NCBI GenBank assembly: GCA_018466975.1
Contig: CM031560.1
Span: 1,302,001-1,366,000 of the forward strand
DNA length: 64,000 bases
Origin: Sparassis latifolia
Lineage: Eukaryota; Basidiomycota; Agaricomycetes; Polyporales; Sparassidaceae
Direction: 5' to 3'
The notes beneath the pieces are model-generated. The model was not told the DNA's origin. It did no database searches and saw only the letters and a program-made list of their open reading frames with translations. The translations under genes and the position numbers were made by a program. Below are positions 1 to 12,200 of the stretch, one piece after another. The first letter of the stretch is position 1. The number at the start of each line of letters is the position of its first letter.

Positions 1-1393
1 TTGGAGCAACTGGATATTTTTCATGAGGCTTCGTTCAAGGTTTCACGACGCGACAAGGCTACGCGGATGTTTTATCTAGAGCGCGTAGTCCGGGACGTCA
101 TGAGTACGTCCTCCGATTCTGATTCTGACTCATTCTTCCTATATAACGAATTCCTCTATCCAGACGGCGACGGTTCAGTAGAGACTGACATGTTTGCCAA
201 ATACCCTCGCACGCCATCAGATTCGGCGCCAGCAACGCCAGCGGGTCCACGACGGCGGATTCGGTGCAGGATGTGCAGGTGCGTGCTTTCAGTCAACAAC
301 TTGCTGTTACAGGGCTTACGATGTTTAGGCAAGAACTTGCGACGCGAGAGCACATGCTTGACCACGGTCAGCTTGGGCCCCCGACACCAGCATCTCTGTC
401 AGCGGTTTCTCCTGCGGCGTCGCGGCGACCATCCATGCACGACGGAAAGCCATTCAACGTGCTTTCCCCGCTATCCCCAATCTCCCCTCCGGGCTCCCGT
501 CGGCCTTCCATGCTTGGTAATAGACCCGGGAGCTCACTCTCGCCGATGTCCCCACCAGCCTCACGTCGCCCATCCACTCACGAGCCTGCGATTCGCTCAC
601 GACTCAACTCGAACGCAGACAATCGACCCCTCAAGTCCTCTCTACTTGCGCTTGACGGCGCGGCGCAGTTTGGACACGATCTCTCGGACGCGCTGCAGCT
701 GTCTGAGTCCGCACTTGAGGGCGATGACGACTCTGTAGATGAAGAGTTCGACCCAGCGCCTGCCAAGCCTGAGAGAAAGAGCGCGGCGGTGGTCAACCTG
801 CCGTTGATCACGCCTTCGGCGTCCTCGTCCTCTGAGTCAGGAAACCTTCCCTCTGTTGCCAGACGGCCATCGGCATCATCGCGCTCCAGCAGTTTTGCAC
901 ACCCGTCGGACCTCGCTGCGCAGCTGTACGCGAACCCGAAGCTTGCAGCACTCCGTCGACCGTCGCTATCAGCACTGAATATGTCGCCGATCTCGCCGGC
1001 AGGCCCTTCGAATGGCGCCAAGGCGGTACCGTTCAGTCCACCGATCCTTGCAAACCCGAAGTGTTCAGGTTACTTCGTTGAACCGGTTCGTAGCTCAGGT
1101 TGTTCTATGGACTGCGTTTTGTTGATGGCTAATTGGTTTGGCCCGCAGATGAAGTGGATGGAACCGTTCTTGGAGGAGGGCCAGATGGCCGGGAAGATCG
1201 TGTGCCCGAACAAGAAGTGCGGCGCGAAGCTGGGTAATTATGATTGGGCGGGTGTCTGCTGCAGCTGCCACGAGTGGGTCGTACCGGTGAGCACTGCTTA
1301 ACTCCCCTTGTTGCCCTTACGTGATGAAGTGGCTGACGGGTGTTGTCACAGGGATTTTGTATTCATAGATCGAAGGTAGATGAAGTAGTGTAG
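1..1393 (+). CDS. YVH1: YVH1/DUSP12 dual-specificity phosphatase, C-terminal part
   Basis: Yvh1 is a dual-specificity phosphatase whose C-terminal zinc domain acts in late 60S ribosome maturation. The catalytic domain lies off the left edge, so this gene is 5' partial. Four exons fit: 1-278, 329-1085, 1149-1286 and 1352-1393, all joined by short GT-AG introns. The reading begins EQLDIFHEASFKVSRRDKAT, typical of the helix after the phosphatase domain. Exon 1 to 2 restores a Cys/His zinc motif (RCRMCRQELATREHMLDH). A Ser/Pro-rich linker with repeated RRPS motifs follows. The tail has the second zinc site (CPNKKCGAKLGNYDWAG, then CCSCHEWV), and the last exon gives the family ending GFCIHRSKVDE. 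The long low-complexity linker is probably disordered. Family and splicing are well supported because exon joins recreate conserved motifs. Confidence 0.93.
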
Positions 1394-2626
1394 CTGAATT
1401 CGCTATTGCATCATGGCTGGCTTGTGTGATTCGTTTGTTGGACTTATTGATGTACCCATGTATGTTACAGCATAGCCGAACCATTCTAAGTGTTATGGAT
1501 TTGTGCGATCATTTGGCAATGCAATTTGGAGCTCCGTGGAGCCTTTCTTGCGTGGCTGATGATTCATACTTTGTCGCAGTGGCTTTCTTTTCGTGACGCA
1601 TCTACTCCTTACCCAGTGCTTACTGGTTGGCATTGACAACATTCATGTGGAACCCGAATGCAGTTGGTGTACCTGCCCGTGCAGCCAGCGATGTCCCGAC
1701 TCCGTTCCATCTTGCATTCTGAAACATCTATCAAACTAGAGCGAAATCGAAGTGTGGTACACCTGACTATATAGTCCATCCCTCTGTTTGACTGTTGACA
1801 TGATCCACTCGGGGGCGCCTTCCGAACACTACCTCTCTCAGCTAGTATATATTTTTGATTATGTGTTCTAGCTGCTCTTCGTCTCCACTTGATCCCTCTC
1901 TCTGAAATGTTTCAGCCCGTGCAGTGGTGATGAAGGGCTCCTTGGCACTTGTGTGGGCTTGTGTGTCCTTGGTTATTGCGTAATAAATACTCCACACTCC
2001 CACACTCATAGTAAAAGCAACTCCGTTGATGCTGAGGCCTTTTGGTGTGGAGGCTGGAGGCACCATCTCTACAGGCTCGTATATAAGAGGTGAACATTTG
2101 GCAGTGGCTTTGCAACATATTTTGAGTCTTGTTCTTCGAACCCAAAGCCAGGTACGGGCTAGCATGTGGCATTGATGTGGCATGTGCTATGCCATGATGA
2201 ACGTCCGAAATACTCCTTACCTCTTCAGATACTGACATGATGGTTTCGAGCACATATCTCAGAAGCTGGAACAATCAGCGTAGATTCCCTCTCGCAGATT
2301 CTTTTCCGCTGTTCCACTGACACTTCTCGCCACTGCTATGACTTATCCTGCATACGAGACCCAGCTCGCCTTTCCTCGTCGCCAGTCCGTACTGAATTGA
2401 TACCCTTACTCTATCATTCTGATACTAGCATCCCTGCTAGCATTAATGTTTGGCGGGGATTAAGTTGCGACTTTCAGCGCTTCATGCTCAGTGCCATCCT
2501 TCTCGCTATATACGGATGACAGAGTAAACAGACGCCCACTTGACTCTTGAGTCGATCACGTCCCCGGAAATGTTTTATAACGCTCAACGCCTTGACTACA
2601 TAGCCTGCATTTGAACTTACCACCTC
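1394..2626. other. Intergenic stretch with one weak antisense ORF
   Basis: Between YVH1 and NCA2, both on the plus strand. It should hold the YVH1 3' UTR and the NCA2 promoter. A minus-strand ORF at 1842-2183 is open for 113 codons and overlaps another at 1912-2274. I recognise no family in either. The motif SINGVAFTMSVGVWSIYY within it is somewhat protein-like, but no supported splice model was found. Confidence 0.5.
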
Positions 2627-5043
2627 ATGTCAACATTTGTTGGTCATCTGACGCGCGACCTGTCGCAGAGGATCGTTCCGCCAACGACCAGCGCACCTCC
2701 GAGCCCACCAGGGTTGGAGAGCCACGAGAAACACTCGCTGCGGACGCTCTTCCTAGGTCTCAATCACCCACTGTCTCTCGATGAAGTGACGGGCTCTCTA
2801 CACGCGTTACCGAAGTCCGAGCACTTCCATGCCGCTCAAGCCGACGATGAGGAGGGCGCGCTGCAGCGAGCCATTCTTGGGCGACTGGCCGTGGAGCTGT
2901 ACGGGCATGCGCTGCACACATTTCTGCAAGAGGCAAGCGATGCAGAAAACGAGCTGGAGTGGTGGAATGATATCGAACGCTCACGCGTGAATTTGGCTAT
3001 GTACCTGTTGCAGAGTACGTGCATAGTCTCTTTTTCTCCATCCCAAGTCCTGGATGCCTTCAGATGTTCTGCTTGAATATGCGGCGGTATAGTTGTGTTA
3101 GACCTGTTGGTCAGGCAAGTGCCGTATGCTTGGTGTATGACTTCCAGTCTCACTGCCTGTTCTTGAGATGGTTGTGCGCTGTGAAATTGGTCCTCACGCT
3201 GCCCACCTATCCTCTCATTGTAGACCACACTTTTTTGTGCAACCGACTCATCGATCCTCCTCAGCTCTCCCCGCACGTATTATCCGTCTCTCCAACACCA
3301 TCCTGTCAACGCTGAGAACACGCAACCTGCCATTACACCTGTCCCTCCTCACGCCCTCATCTCTCCGTCAATTATTCTCCTCGAGTAACATACTCCGCCC
3401 CAATCCCCTGACAATTGCCCTCTTCCCTCACCTCCATTACCAGCCTTACAGTATCGCCCTTTCAACCGCCCACTTCCCATCTACATCTGCGTTCGCCACC
3501 TCCCCTCGAGCGAGCGTGGAATCCGCATTCAAAGCAATGTCGACTTCGCTCTCTGATTTTGCCCGGAGCGTCGTCGCGCTCATCACGCTGCCTCTAGAGC
3601 TGACGAAGGGGGAATGCAGGTATAAGCAGCAAGAGCTCAAGCGCATCCGCGACGAGCGAGCCGAGATCCTCGGCACGCTCGCAGACATGCGGGACCTGCT
3701 CGCGTCAGGGGTCGATGAGAGTGCGCAGGAGCAGAGCATGACGAAGCTCGCAGAGTTCACGAGCTCGCTGCAGGGCGCCGTGCAGGACGAGAGCGCAGCG
3801 CTAGAAACCAGCCCGGTGCATTCGCTGCGGCTCGTCGCGGGCATCCTGCTCCCGACACACATATCGATTCACGCGGTGGACACGCGCGGGCTGATGCGCC
3901 CCTCGCGGCTCACGCTACTCTGGCCGCGCCTCGTACTGCTCCCGCCGCTCGTGCTGTATGGCGTGCGCATGGCGTATGCGTCGAGAGCGTCGCTGGAGGA
4001 CGTGGCGTGGGAGGCGGTGAAGACGCTGCGCGGCTTCTGGGAGGGGTGGCTCATAGAGCCCCTCAAGGGCGTTATCGATACCGTCCAGGCGAGCAGAGAC
4101 GACGGGGTCATTATCACTCGGGAGAGTGTCAAGGCGGATTTGAACGTAGGTCCTTCGGTGCTCCATGATTCTGAGACGAGGCGACTTACGTCTCCTTGAT
4201 GCTCAGTCTCTGGAACGCATGACTTTGGCACTCGCGCAGGAGAAGCTGCATTACGACGTACCACAGCTGCAGGCGCTCTCGCGCCAGGTTCAGCTTGGCG
4301 ACCTGACCTCTGTCATGCAGATCTACGAGCAGGACATCAAGAGCCCCTTCAACTCCGTCATTAGAGGTACCCTACTCAGATCGCTGTTCATCCAGGTGCA
4401 GAAAGCGAAGGTTAGTGTGCGCGTACCCTCGCGTAGCTCTCTCCTCACTTGCTGCGTCTTAGGTGGACATCGACCAAGCGCTCTCCGGCATCGACAAGCT
4501 GCTCAAGTCGCAAGAATTGACGTTCGCGTTTGTGGGTGTCGCACCTGCGTTCGCCATCGTGTACGTTCTGGTAGGGTACATTCGCAGCCTCTGGATGGGT
4601 GGACGAGGCAGCGGGCGCTATGGCGGGAAGAAGCGCAGGGCAAGTCTCTGGCTTAAAATGCGGTACGTTCGTCTCCACGTTTATCTCATTGACATCCTCA
4701 CGCAGGACACATGGCTCTCCCTCCCAGGAGGATCGAGCGAATCCTCGTCGCGCAGCCCAAGTCGCACCACAACCGCCAGCACAGCAGCACGCCTCGCGAC
4801 ATGCAGATCCCGGCGCTGACATCCGGGCTGCTGCTGCTGTCGCTCAGCCACCTCCGCACGTACGCGGAGAAGCATCTCCCTGCGAACTCGCGCCTGCGTG
4901 AAGGTTTCCTGGAGGACGTTACCGACCTCGAGGACCCGGCGCTGGGGCGTGCGGAGAAGCTGCGTGTGCTGGACCGCATGTGGCGATCCTGGGGAGAGGT
5001 ACTGGGCTGGGGGAGGGTCGCGGGGGAGATAGGTTTGAAGTAA
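2627..5043 (+). CDS. NCA2: NCA2-like mitochondrial protein (nuclear control of ATPase)
   Basis: NCA2 is a mitochondrial membrane protein linked in yeast to expression of the mitochondrial ATP6/ATP8 transcripts. Proposed exons are 2627-3014, 3265-4145, 4207-4410, 4463-4662 and 4728-5043, giving about 662 residues, a normal family length. The diagnostic C-terminal region is spread over three exons: GTLLRSLFIQVQKAKVDIDQ, then ALSGIDKLLKSQELTFAFVG with a following membrane segment, GGKKRR, and MRRIERILVAQP. The ATG at 2627 is followed by a plausible N-terminus. The first intron as drawn (3015-3264) is unusually long for this locus, so a missed small exon there is possible. Joins 2 to 5 restore conserved motifs and are firm. 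The exon before the first join has no strong anchor. Confidence 0.9.
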
Positions 5044-6206
5044 GTGGGACTCTTCACGGTTCTCGCGGAAGCCCATCTGTGCGATGATGTTGTTCATCGC
5101 GGCATGGCCTCCATGGGATGGGAATATCACCAGCGCCTCGCAGTATCAACAGATATTGTTGGAGGAAGGGGCGTTTATCTTCCAGGTTGAAGGATTTGAC
5201 AGATGATGACATCTCCGAGTTATCTGGCGTGCAAAGTATTGACCGGGACCATGGATTCTGAGTTCAGGAAGTAAGTACGTGGGCTATGACATATGGATCT
5301 GGACCTCCGTTTCGATTTCGCGCTGTTCGCGTTCACATACCTGATGTGTTCCACATGATTATCTGAGTATTTCAGGCAGCTGAAACTTTCTGCGTACTCG
5401 CCTCTTCGGCATCGAATGCTTGGATATGCACTCTGCTTGTGGACGCGCGTTGTGTCTTGGTCAGTCGATGTCATCTGCCCGAGGACGGCAGTGTGCGAGC
5501 GTTATCTCGAGGCTATTCACCGCCGTCTAATGGCCAGGCCATGAAGAAGAATCATGTGCCACGCCCGTCAATAAGCTTCGCGTTCGTGAGAGCATTGCAG
5601 ATACGCCGGCAGAGAGGATACTATCCTCCAACCAGAGTCTCGCAAGAGGCTGATGTTCGCTGCCCGGATACGTCCCCCGCAGTGCATGTGCCCACCTAAC
5701 CCGTGTGCCGGGATCAGCTTACCAACATAGGACTCGAAATTTGGGGTGCTCCGGGGCGATGCTCGAGTGATCAGTGGAAGTCCCTCGAAGCCTTTAATAG
5801 TCTTACTGTGTGCATGAACCTGCGAACACCCTACTCAGAGCTGCAGCGTCTCCGCGTGCGGCACCGACGTACCTCTTCGACCGTCTCAGCACCGCGCTCT
5901 CGGATCTGACTCTCGGCTTGCGGCACTGATAGTTCTGCGACGGTCGCCGGGCACCCGAAGGACTCGGACACTTGGAGCGCAGGGAGGCGATGTGTATTCG
6001 TGTCCCCGGGAGCCAAGTATATAACCCTTCTGACGCTGGCAGTGAGCCGATCTAAACTTGGGGCCTGCAAGCTGCGCACCACCGCCTCCTCCCGACTGTT
6101 TGCGTCCGCTGGGTCTATAAAGGGTCGGCCAGGACCGTGCGCGTCCTCCCATCCCACCCACACTCACTCGTCATACCAATATCCCGTCCCAGCAGACCGC
6201 GCCCGA
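5044..6206. other. Intergenic stretch, no gene recognised
   Basis: Contains only short unrelated ORFs on both strands. The right end must carry the promoter of the SH3 gene. A TATA-like element lies near 6115-6123, about 85 bases before its ATG. Confidence 0.5.
6113..6124 (+). promoter_or_regulatory. TATA-like element before SH3 gene
   Basis: The sequence TCTATAAAGG sits about 85 bases upstream of the ATG at 6207, a usual distance for a fungal core promoter with a short leader. Function is inferred from position and sequence only. Confidence 0.4.
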
Positions 6207-7140
6207 ATGACGACCACAATCCAGATTCCGTCCGGGCCCCATACCTCGAGTTCCCCCCGCAGCTTCTTCGACTGGCATGAAAGCCCCAGCGACCGGCCGT
6301 ACCCGAGCACGCTGCCCGCACTATCTCCGAGTTCCCGTTCGTCCTCGCTAGAATCCGACTCCGACTCGCCGCGGTCCCCAGTATCGCCCACCTCGCCCTG
6401 GGTGATCGCTGCTGCGGAAGCGCAGGTGGGCGTGCACTATGTGCGTGAGCGCTTCCCTGCGTCGGGGACCGTGTGCGGCGCGCCGCCGTTCGTGCACGAG
6501 CCGCTCTTGGTCCGCGCGGACGACCGCGTCGCGCTGCTCGAGGAGGAGGGCGATCATGCGCTGCGCGTGCGGGTGATCGCGACGGGCGAGGTCGGGCTCA
6601 TACCGATATGGAACGTCGAGGGGGCGCTGGAGCGCCTCGCGCGGCTGAACATGGAGTTCAACGAGGCGGTGAGTGCCGCGCCGCGCTGCTCGCATGATTC
6701 GTGGTGCGATGCTGATGCCGGCGCGTGTGCAGGCGACGTGTCCTGTCGAGAGCCGATACCTGAGAGGAAAGCGGGGCGCAGAGGCGTCGATTGCGCACAT
6801 GCACTCGCGGTGCATACCCTTCGCGATGCGCTACCCGCTTTCGCTGCATACCCACGAGTATGAGGTCGATGAGAGCTTCGACGAGTTCGATGCGGATGAT
6901 GAGGACGTACCGGTGTCAGCGCGCCGGCAGAAGTCGGTCGAGTTCGCCAAGTGTGAGCACCCGGTGGTGTTCCGATACCCATCAGAGTCGCTTGTGTTTG
7001 GGGAGGACGAGGGCACGGACATCGAGGACGAGTGTGAGCATGAGTGGTGGTCGGGATGGGAGGAGGATAAGGAGAAGTTTGAAGTACGGGTCGAGGTGCA
7101 GGAGTGTGAGGTGGATTCGGAATTTTATCCTGGCTCTTGA
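6207..7140 (+). CDS. SH3-domain protein, possibly Tea4/Bud14-like
   Basis: Two exons (6207-6668 and 6733-7140) give about 289 residues. The N-terminal third is Ser/Pro rich. Residues about 75-150 read as an SH3 fold, with LLVRADDRVALLEEEGDHAL and GLIPIWNVEGALERLARLN. The C-terminal half is acidic. It holds KSVEF, which fits the (K/R)x(V/I)xF docking motif for type 1 protein phosphatase. SH3 plus a PP1-docking motif is the arrangement of Tea4 and Bud14, polarity factors that recruit PP1, but overall similarity is too weak to name it. The intron has GTGAGT and GTGCAG ends. Function as a PP1 regulator is inference. Confidence 0.7.
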
Positions 7141-7603
7141 TCTGCTGCATGAAGTTTCTCTTTCGTCACGCGTCGTGGACTATGGATCTTTTTTCTCCCG
7201 TCTAGTTGTTCCTGTCTTGTCTGCTACCTGTGTATAATAGCATTAGTCCTGTACTGCGTACTCACCAAAATGTATGTTTTATGTATGTTTTATATTCTTG
7301 GCTCGCAAAGATGTGCGTGACGACGGGTGAGTGACGCGTGACGATAAAGCACGTGATCGCGCGCTATGACGTCGACGGCGCTGCAGTCTGACTGTCTGAC
7401 TTTGAGTGATGCGGCCTCTCATGCAAGCCGAGCGTGGCCTGCTCCAAAGCCGCGACAGCCACGCAACCCACCCATTCGTCGTACCCCCACGTTCGCCATA
7501 GAATCCCTTCTACTCTTTCTTCCTCTATATTTGCTGTAGCGATTTAGTTAGACCGTCTACGGAGTAGAATTTGATTGGCATATCCAAAAGTGTTATCGTT
7601 TAT
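7141..7603. other. Intergenic stretch, no gene recognised
   Basis: Short spacer between two plus-strand genes. It should contain the terminator of the SH3 gene and the promoter of the phosphate carrier. No long ORF or repeat is seen. Confidence 0.5.
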
Positions 7604-9016
7604 ATGGCAGACTCCAGCGAGAAGAGTGCGCCGTTTCAGGTGCCGCAGTTCACGGCCAAGGACTATTCCTCGTTCTTCCTCGCAGGTGAGCAGGCCAGTG
7701 CGTGCTAGACAGCCATTGACTTCATGTACCACTGGCAGGCGCACTATGCTGCACGTAAGCCAGCGCATTTTCACCGTCTGGCACTCGTAACTTACCGAAC
7801 GTGCAGCATCACGCATGGAGGAATGACGCGTGAGTTCGGAATTCATCCATATTAATACGACGTAGTAGTTGCACGCTGAGAACTCACCTGCAGCGATTGA
7901 CGTCATCAAGACACGCATACAAATCGACCCCGACCTCGCACACCAATCCCTTCTCTCCGGAGGACGCAGAATCGTCGCCAAAGAGGGCCCGTCTGCTCTC
8001 CTTACAGGCTTCGGTCCCACCGCCGTCGGCTACCTCGTCCAGGTACGTCCCGTCCAGCTCAGGGAAATTGCCCATGCACTGAACACTGGGCATTAGGGCG
8101 GCGCGAAATTTGCGGGTTACGAATACTGGAAGAAACAGTTCGTGCAGATCGCCGGGAGCCAGGATGCCGCCGTGCGCAACCGCACCGCGATCTACCTCGG
8201 CGCGTCCAGCGTGGCAGAGTCTGTCTGCCCCCTCCGTCCGTAGCGCACCGTCATTTGCTGACCGTGCGTCCGGACGCCCCGCAGGTTCTTCGCGGACATC
8301 CTCTTAACCCCTCTAGAAGCCACCCGCATCCGCCTGGTCTCGGAGAGGCACTACGCGACGGGGCTCACGACCGGCTTCATGCGCCTCACGCGCGAGGAGG
8401 GCCTGCGCGGGCTGTATGCTGGCTTCCTGCCCATCCTCTGCAAGTGCGTCTTCCACCGTCTTCCCACTCCCCGTTGTCTTCCCATGCCTGCTAGCCATGT
8501 CTGAAACGCATACGGACAGACAAATCCCCTATGCAATCGGACAGTTCACGGTGAACGAGTTCTGTCACGAGCTCGTATTCCGCAACATATCTGAGCAGAC
8601 GCGCGCCAACCTCAGCAGCAGCGCCAAGTTCACCATTGCTCTCGGGAGCGGGGTCGTCGCCGGATTCGCCGCGGCGATTCTCAGCCAGGTACGTCCATCC
8701 ACCCCCCCTCCCGCCTTCCCGCCGACCGGTCCAACCACACTAAGTACACAAGGGCTGAAGGAAAGACGCTGACTGCCCACCCATGCAGCCTGCAGACACG
8801 CTGCTCTCGCAGATAAATAAAGGTCACGGGCCCTCGGGCTCGATGGTCTATCGCCTGCGCACGCTCGCCGTGCAGGCGGGCTTCCGCGGGCTCTTTGCGG
8901 GGCTCGGCCCGCGCATGGTCATGACCGCGGGGCTCGTGTCCGGCCAATTCTTGCTGTATGGCGCCATAAAGGACATGCTCGGCGCGCCACCGGGGCTGGA
9001 GATACACAAGGAGTGA
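7604..9016 (+). CDS. MIR1: Mitochondrial phosphate carrier (MIR1/PIC type)
   Basis: Imports inorganic phosphate into the mitochondrial matrix for ATP synthesis; inner membrane, SLC25 family. Eight exons fit: 7604-7685, 7739-7754, 7807-7829, 7894-8042, 8097-8218, 8285-8443, 8520-8688 and 8789-9016. They total 315 residues, matching the family. Two exons are only 16 and 23 bases. Joining them gives [20 protein letters not shown], the classic start of phosphate carriers. The three repeats show carrier signatures [19 protein letters not shown] and [13 protein letters not shown] joins [13 protein letters not shown], and LCK joins [14 protein letters not shown], both standard for this subfamily. 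Splicing at every join restores conserved sequence, so the model is firm. Confidence 0.96.
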
Positions 9017-9242
9017 GGGATTTCCCCCACTGAGAGTCTCGGCTTGTATGAACTGTAGAATTACCAGCTGTATAGGCCTTATACGATTGACCTGTAGAGT
9101 AGAGCTTGTAGTGTTGTATTATTGTTGTTGTGTTAGATGTCATCATCATTCGATCTTCCGAGACCACGATGACATGCATGAGGTGCACCGGCAAGTCAAA
9201 GGACAGTCTAACAGAGGTGCCTCGAGGCAAGATTATCAGAGA

Positions 9243-12200
9243 TTATTCTTCAACCTCGCGCCCCAGCACCTGGGCCAATACCGACTTGACACCGTCACTC
9301 TCATCCTGATCTTCGTTCCCGGATCCACGCGCATACCGGTCCAGCTCCCATGCGAGGAACCGCCTACACACATCCTCTGCATCCTGCAAGTCCTTTCGCT
9401 CTTCCTCGCCCATCTCCTCATCCAACAGCTGCCCCAGCGCATGCATCGCCAGTAGCTTGCTGCAGCACCCGCCCCATGATCAGTGCATACACAAAACACC
9501 AGCGAAGGGGCGAGTGAACGCACCTAACGTGTCGAGCCCGCTGTGCAACGCGCCGCGGGACACCGAAGATTTCCGCGCAAAGAGCGGCATGCGAGTCCAG
9601 TGACAGACCCTTTGCAACTCTGCCATACATGATATATTTCTTCATCTGGAGTTTTAGAAAGCTTGAGCGTACCGATACAGATAGGTGATGCGCTCGCCCG
9701 GCGCCAGCGTAGCGCGTTCCTCCTCGTCAACTATAGTGTCTGCCTCGTCGTCGGCTTCGTCTTCTGTCTCCTCCGCGCCTGCACTTGCACCCAGCAGCTT
9801 ACCTTTGCGTGTCGTGAGCATCACCTGCATGTGCAGGAGCGTGAGAGGCAACGCGCGCGGGGCGAGGAGCGCGTCCGTGAAGATATCGTGGAAGTGAGTT
9901 GCGGCCAGGACTTTTGGGCAGCCGGAGCCGCGTTGCGCAAGGTGCTTGAGTACGCCGCAGAGAAGGCCGGCACCATCTGCAGCAGGGCATCCAGGATGGA
10001 GTACACAAGTTACAAAGAACGAGACCAGCATACAAATAAGGCAGCAGATCAGAAAAATGCGAGATGCAGATCAAATGACCCAGATCCTAAGAGGTACTGG
10101 CCTGCAGATATAGTCCCTTTGCCGAATTCGTCTAGCAGTATGAGAGAGCGAGCGGTTGAGTTTCTCAGAGCCAAAGATACTTGGTTCAGATCGATCATGA
10201 ACGCAGACTGGACCTGGTTAATAGTATTCGCGTGCAGCCAGTTCAGTCGAGCAAGCCACATGACGCAAGAGGTAGAAATAGTCACTCTTGAGACCGACTC
10301 TCGAGTCTGGATCCTCGTGAAAACTGGCCAGAAAAGAGATGAGACGAAAAACAGAAGCCAGAAGGAACATAACAAGTTACTCTTGTCGACCACGCCGAGG
10401 GTCGCAGATTCGGCTGGGACGAAGCTGGAGAAGATGTGACACTAACGGAAAGAGTAAAGAACGGAACAACGGACCATCCGATCTGCATTCCATGTCGCAG
10501 TTAGGGTATGGCGAGTACTAGAAACACAGACGTACCTGTGCCATGTACTGGATCAGCGCAACCTAAGCGAAATGGTTAGATTGTCCTGGTTGATAGCCTA
10601 CTTGCATTGTACGAACCTGTTTGAGGTAAACACTCTGCTTCGCGGTCAGATGAACTGCATATGAGCTGTCAAAGGCTAAAAAGTGCTACCTTGCCGCAGG
10701 CGTTCGCGCCTGTGCATATGATGATGCTATTTTGTTCCTGCCTGCGTTCAATTTCATCCGAGTTAATCTCGCTCAGATATTCAGGAACATCTGAATCGAC
10801 TCCGGCGCCACCGACTAGGAACGCATCATTTGGAACGAAAGTATCCACGACAATCTCCTGTAAGGGATGTCTGGTCCACCTTCAGCCTGAGAGTACATGA
10901 GCGCAGAGAGGGCGCACTTCCGACGTACCTTCCCTGTTTGATATCTAGAATATTATCCTCTGTCATCTGTGGCTGCCTGTAGTCACATGCACGGGAAGCT
11001 TGCGCAAAGGATAGAAGGCAGTCCAGTTCCGCGCATACGTCGCATGCATGGCCCATATGTTCATCATATACCAGTATTCTATCCTGGAGAGATTGCACGA
11101 TCTCTATTTCCCGGTCTGTCGCGAGGTAATGTCCAATAATTGTGCACATACGAGCTTAAACAAGCTCACCAACAATGGAGGGATGCAGGTCGCCGATATG
11201 ATTGTCCATGTCTATTTTATAGCAGAGTTAATAGACAGTCGTACTACTACGTATGATTGTTTCGATCTTACCGTGCATCTCGTCTGTTTTGAAGTAGACG
11301 TGAGATCTTCGTTTCCGCATGTTAGTCGCATTCGTGTGTTCGCGTAGACGCCAATAACTTACTCGGACGAAAACTGTCGCACAATTTGGGAGGACAACTC
11401 GAAACGCCATTATCTAAAACGTACCTGGAAGCTCCAGCCATCCAAGACAGTGATCCCTTGCTCTGTCTTCCATTCTTCCAGCATCGGCACACAGACGAGA
11501 AACCCTGTATTAGCGATTGTAAATTTTTGCATTTGGGTGAGGGCAGCAAAGCCGTACCGAGTTGAGGAAAATATACAACATTTAAGGTCGAGGCATAGTC
11601 TGGAGGAACCTTGGCTGATACGTTCTGCGCGACTCTTGACTGTCGAAATATAAAAAGCAGTAAGTGGGATACGCCAATAAGGAGGCTAATTGTATTCGCA
11701 CAAGGACGGCATCAATACCGTTGTAGATGTGCTTGAGCCTATCCAGCTCTTCATCAATGTGTGGTCTCACACAAATGCGACCTGCGTTCGCTGATTCTTC
11801 CCAGTCAACCTACGACGGAACGTGAGGTAAATAGTAAGCTTGAAGTATATGTGACCTACAGTTTCATTTACTGCTGTCCCAACCTCCTTGGAGCTCGCAA
11901 CATCTAAGGCTTCAATAAGCTAGAGCAGTTGTTAATCGTCAGAAGCATTAATCGATAGAGCAATCGTAACATACTCGCTTGACAATCGGAACACTGCTTG
12001 CATGAGCTAGCTCAAACAGCGCATCTCGCAGCATCAAGGTATGGAAGGTAAACTGGCTCAATAAGCAGAAATCGGTTGTCTGACAGACCACACGGTGAGA
12101 AAATGGCCGACCTTGACAAGACCCTGCCAGTCCGACACCTTGGCCCGCCCAGCTCGCATGGCTGCAAGGATGCGCGGAACATTCTTGATCCCCTTCAGAT

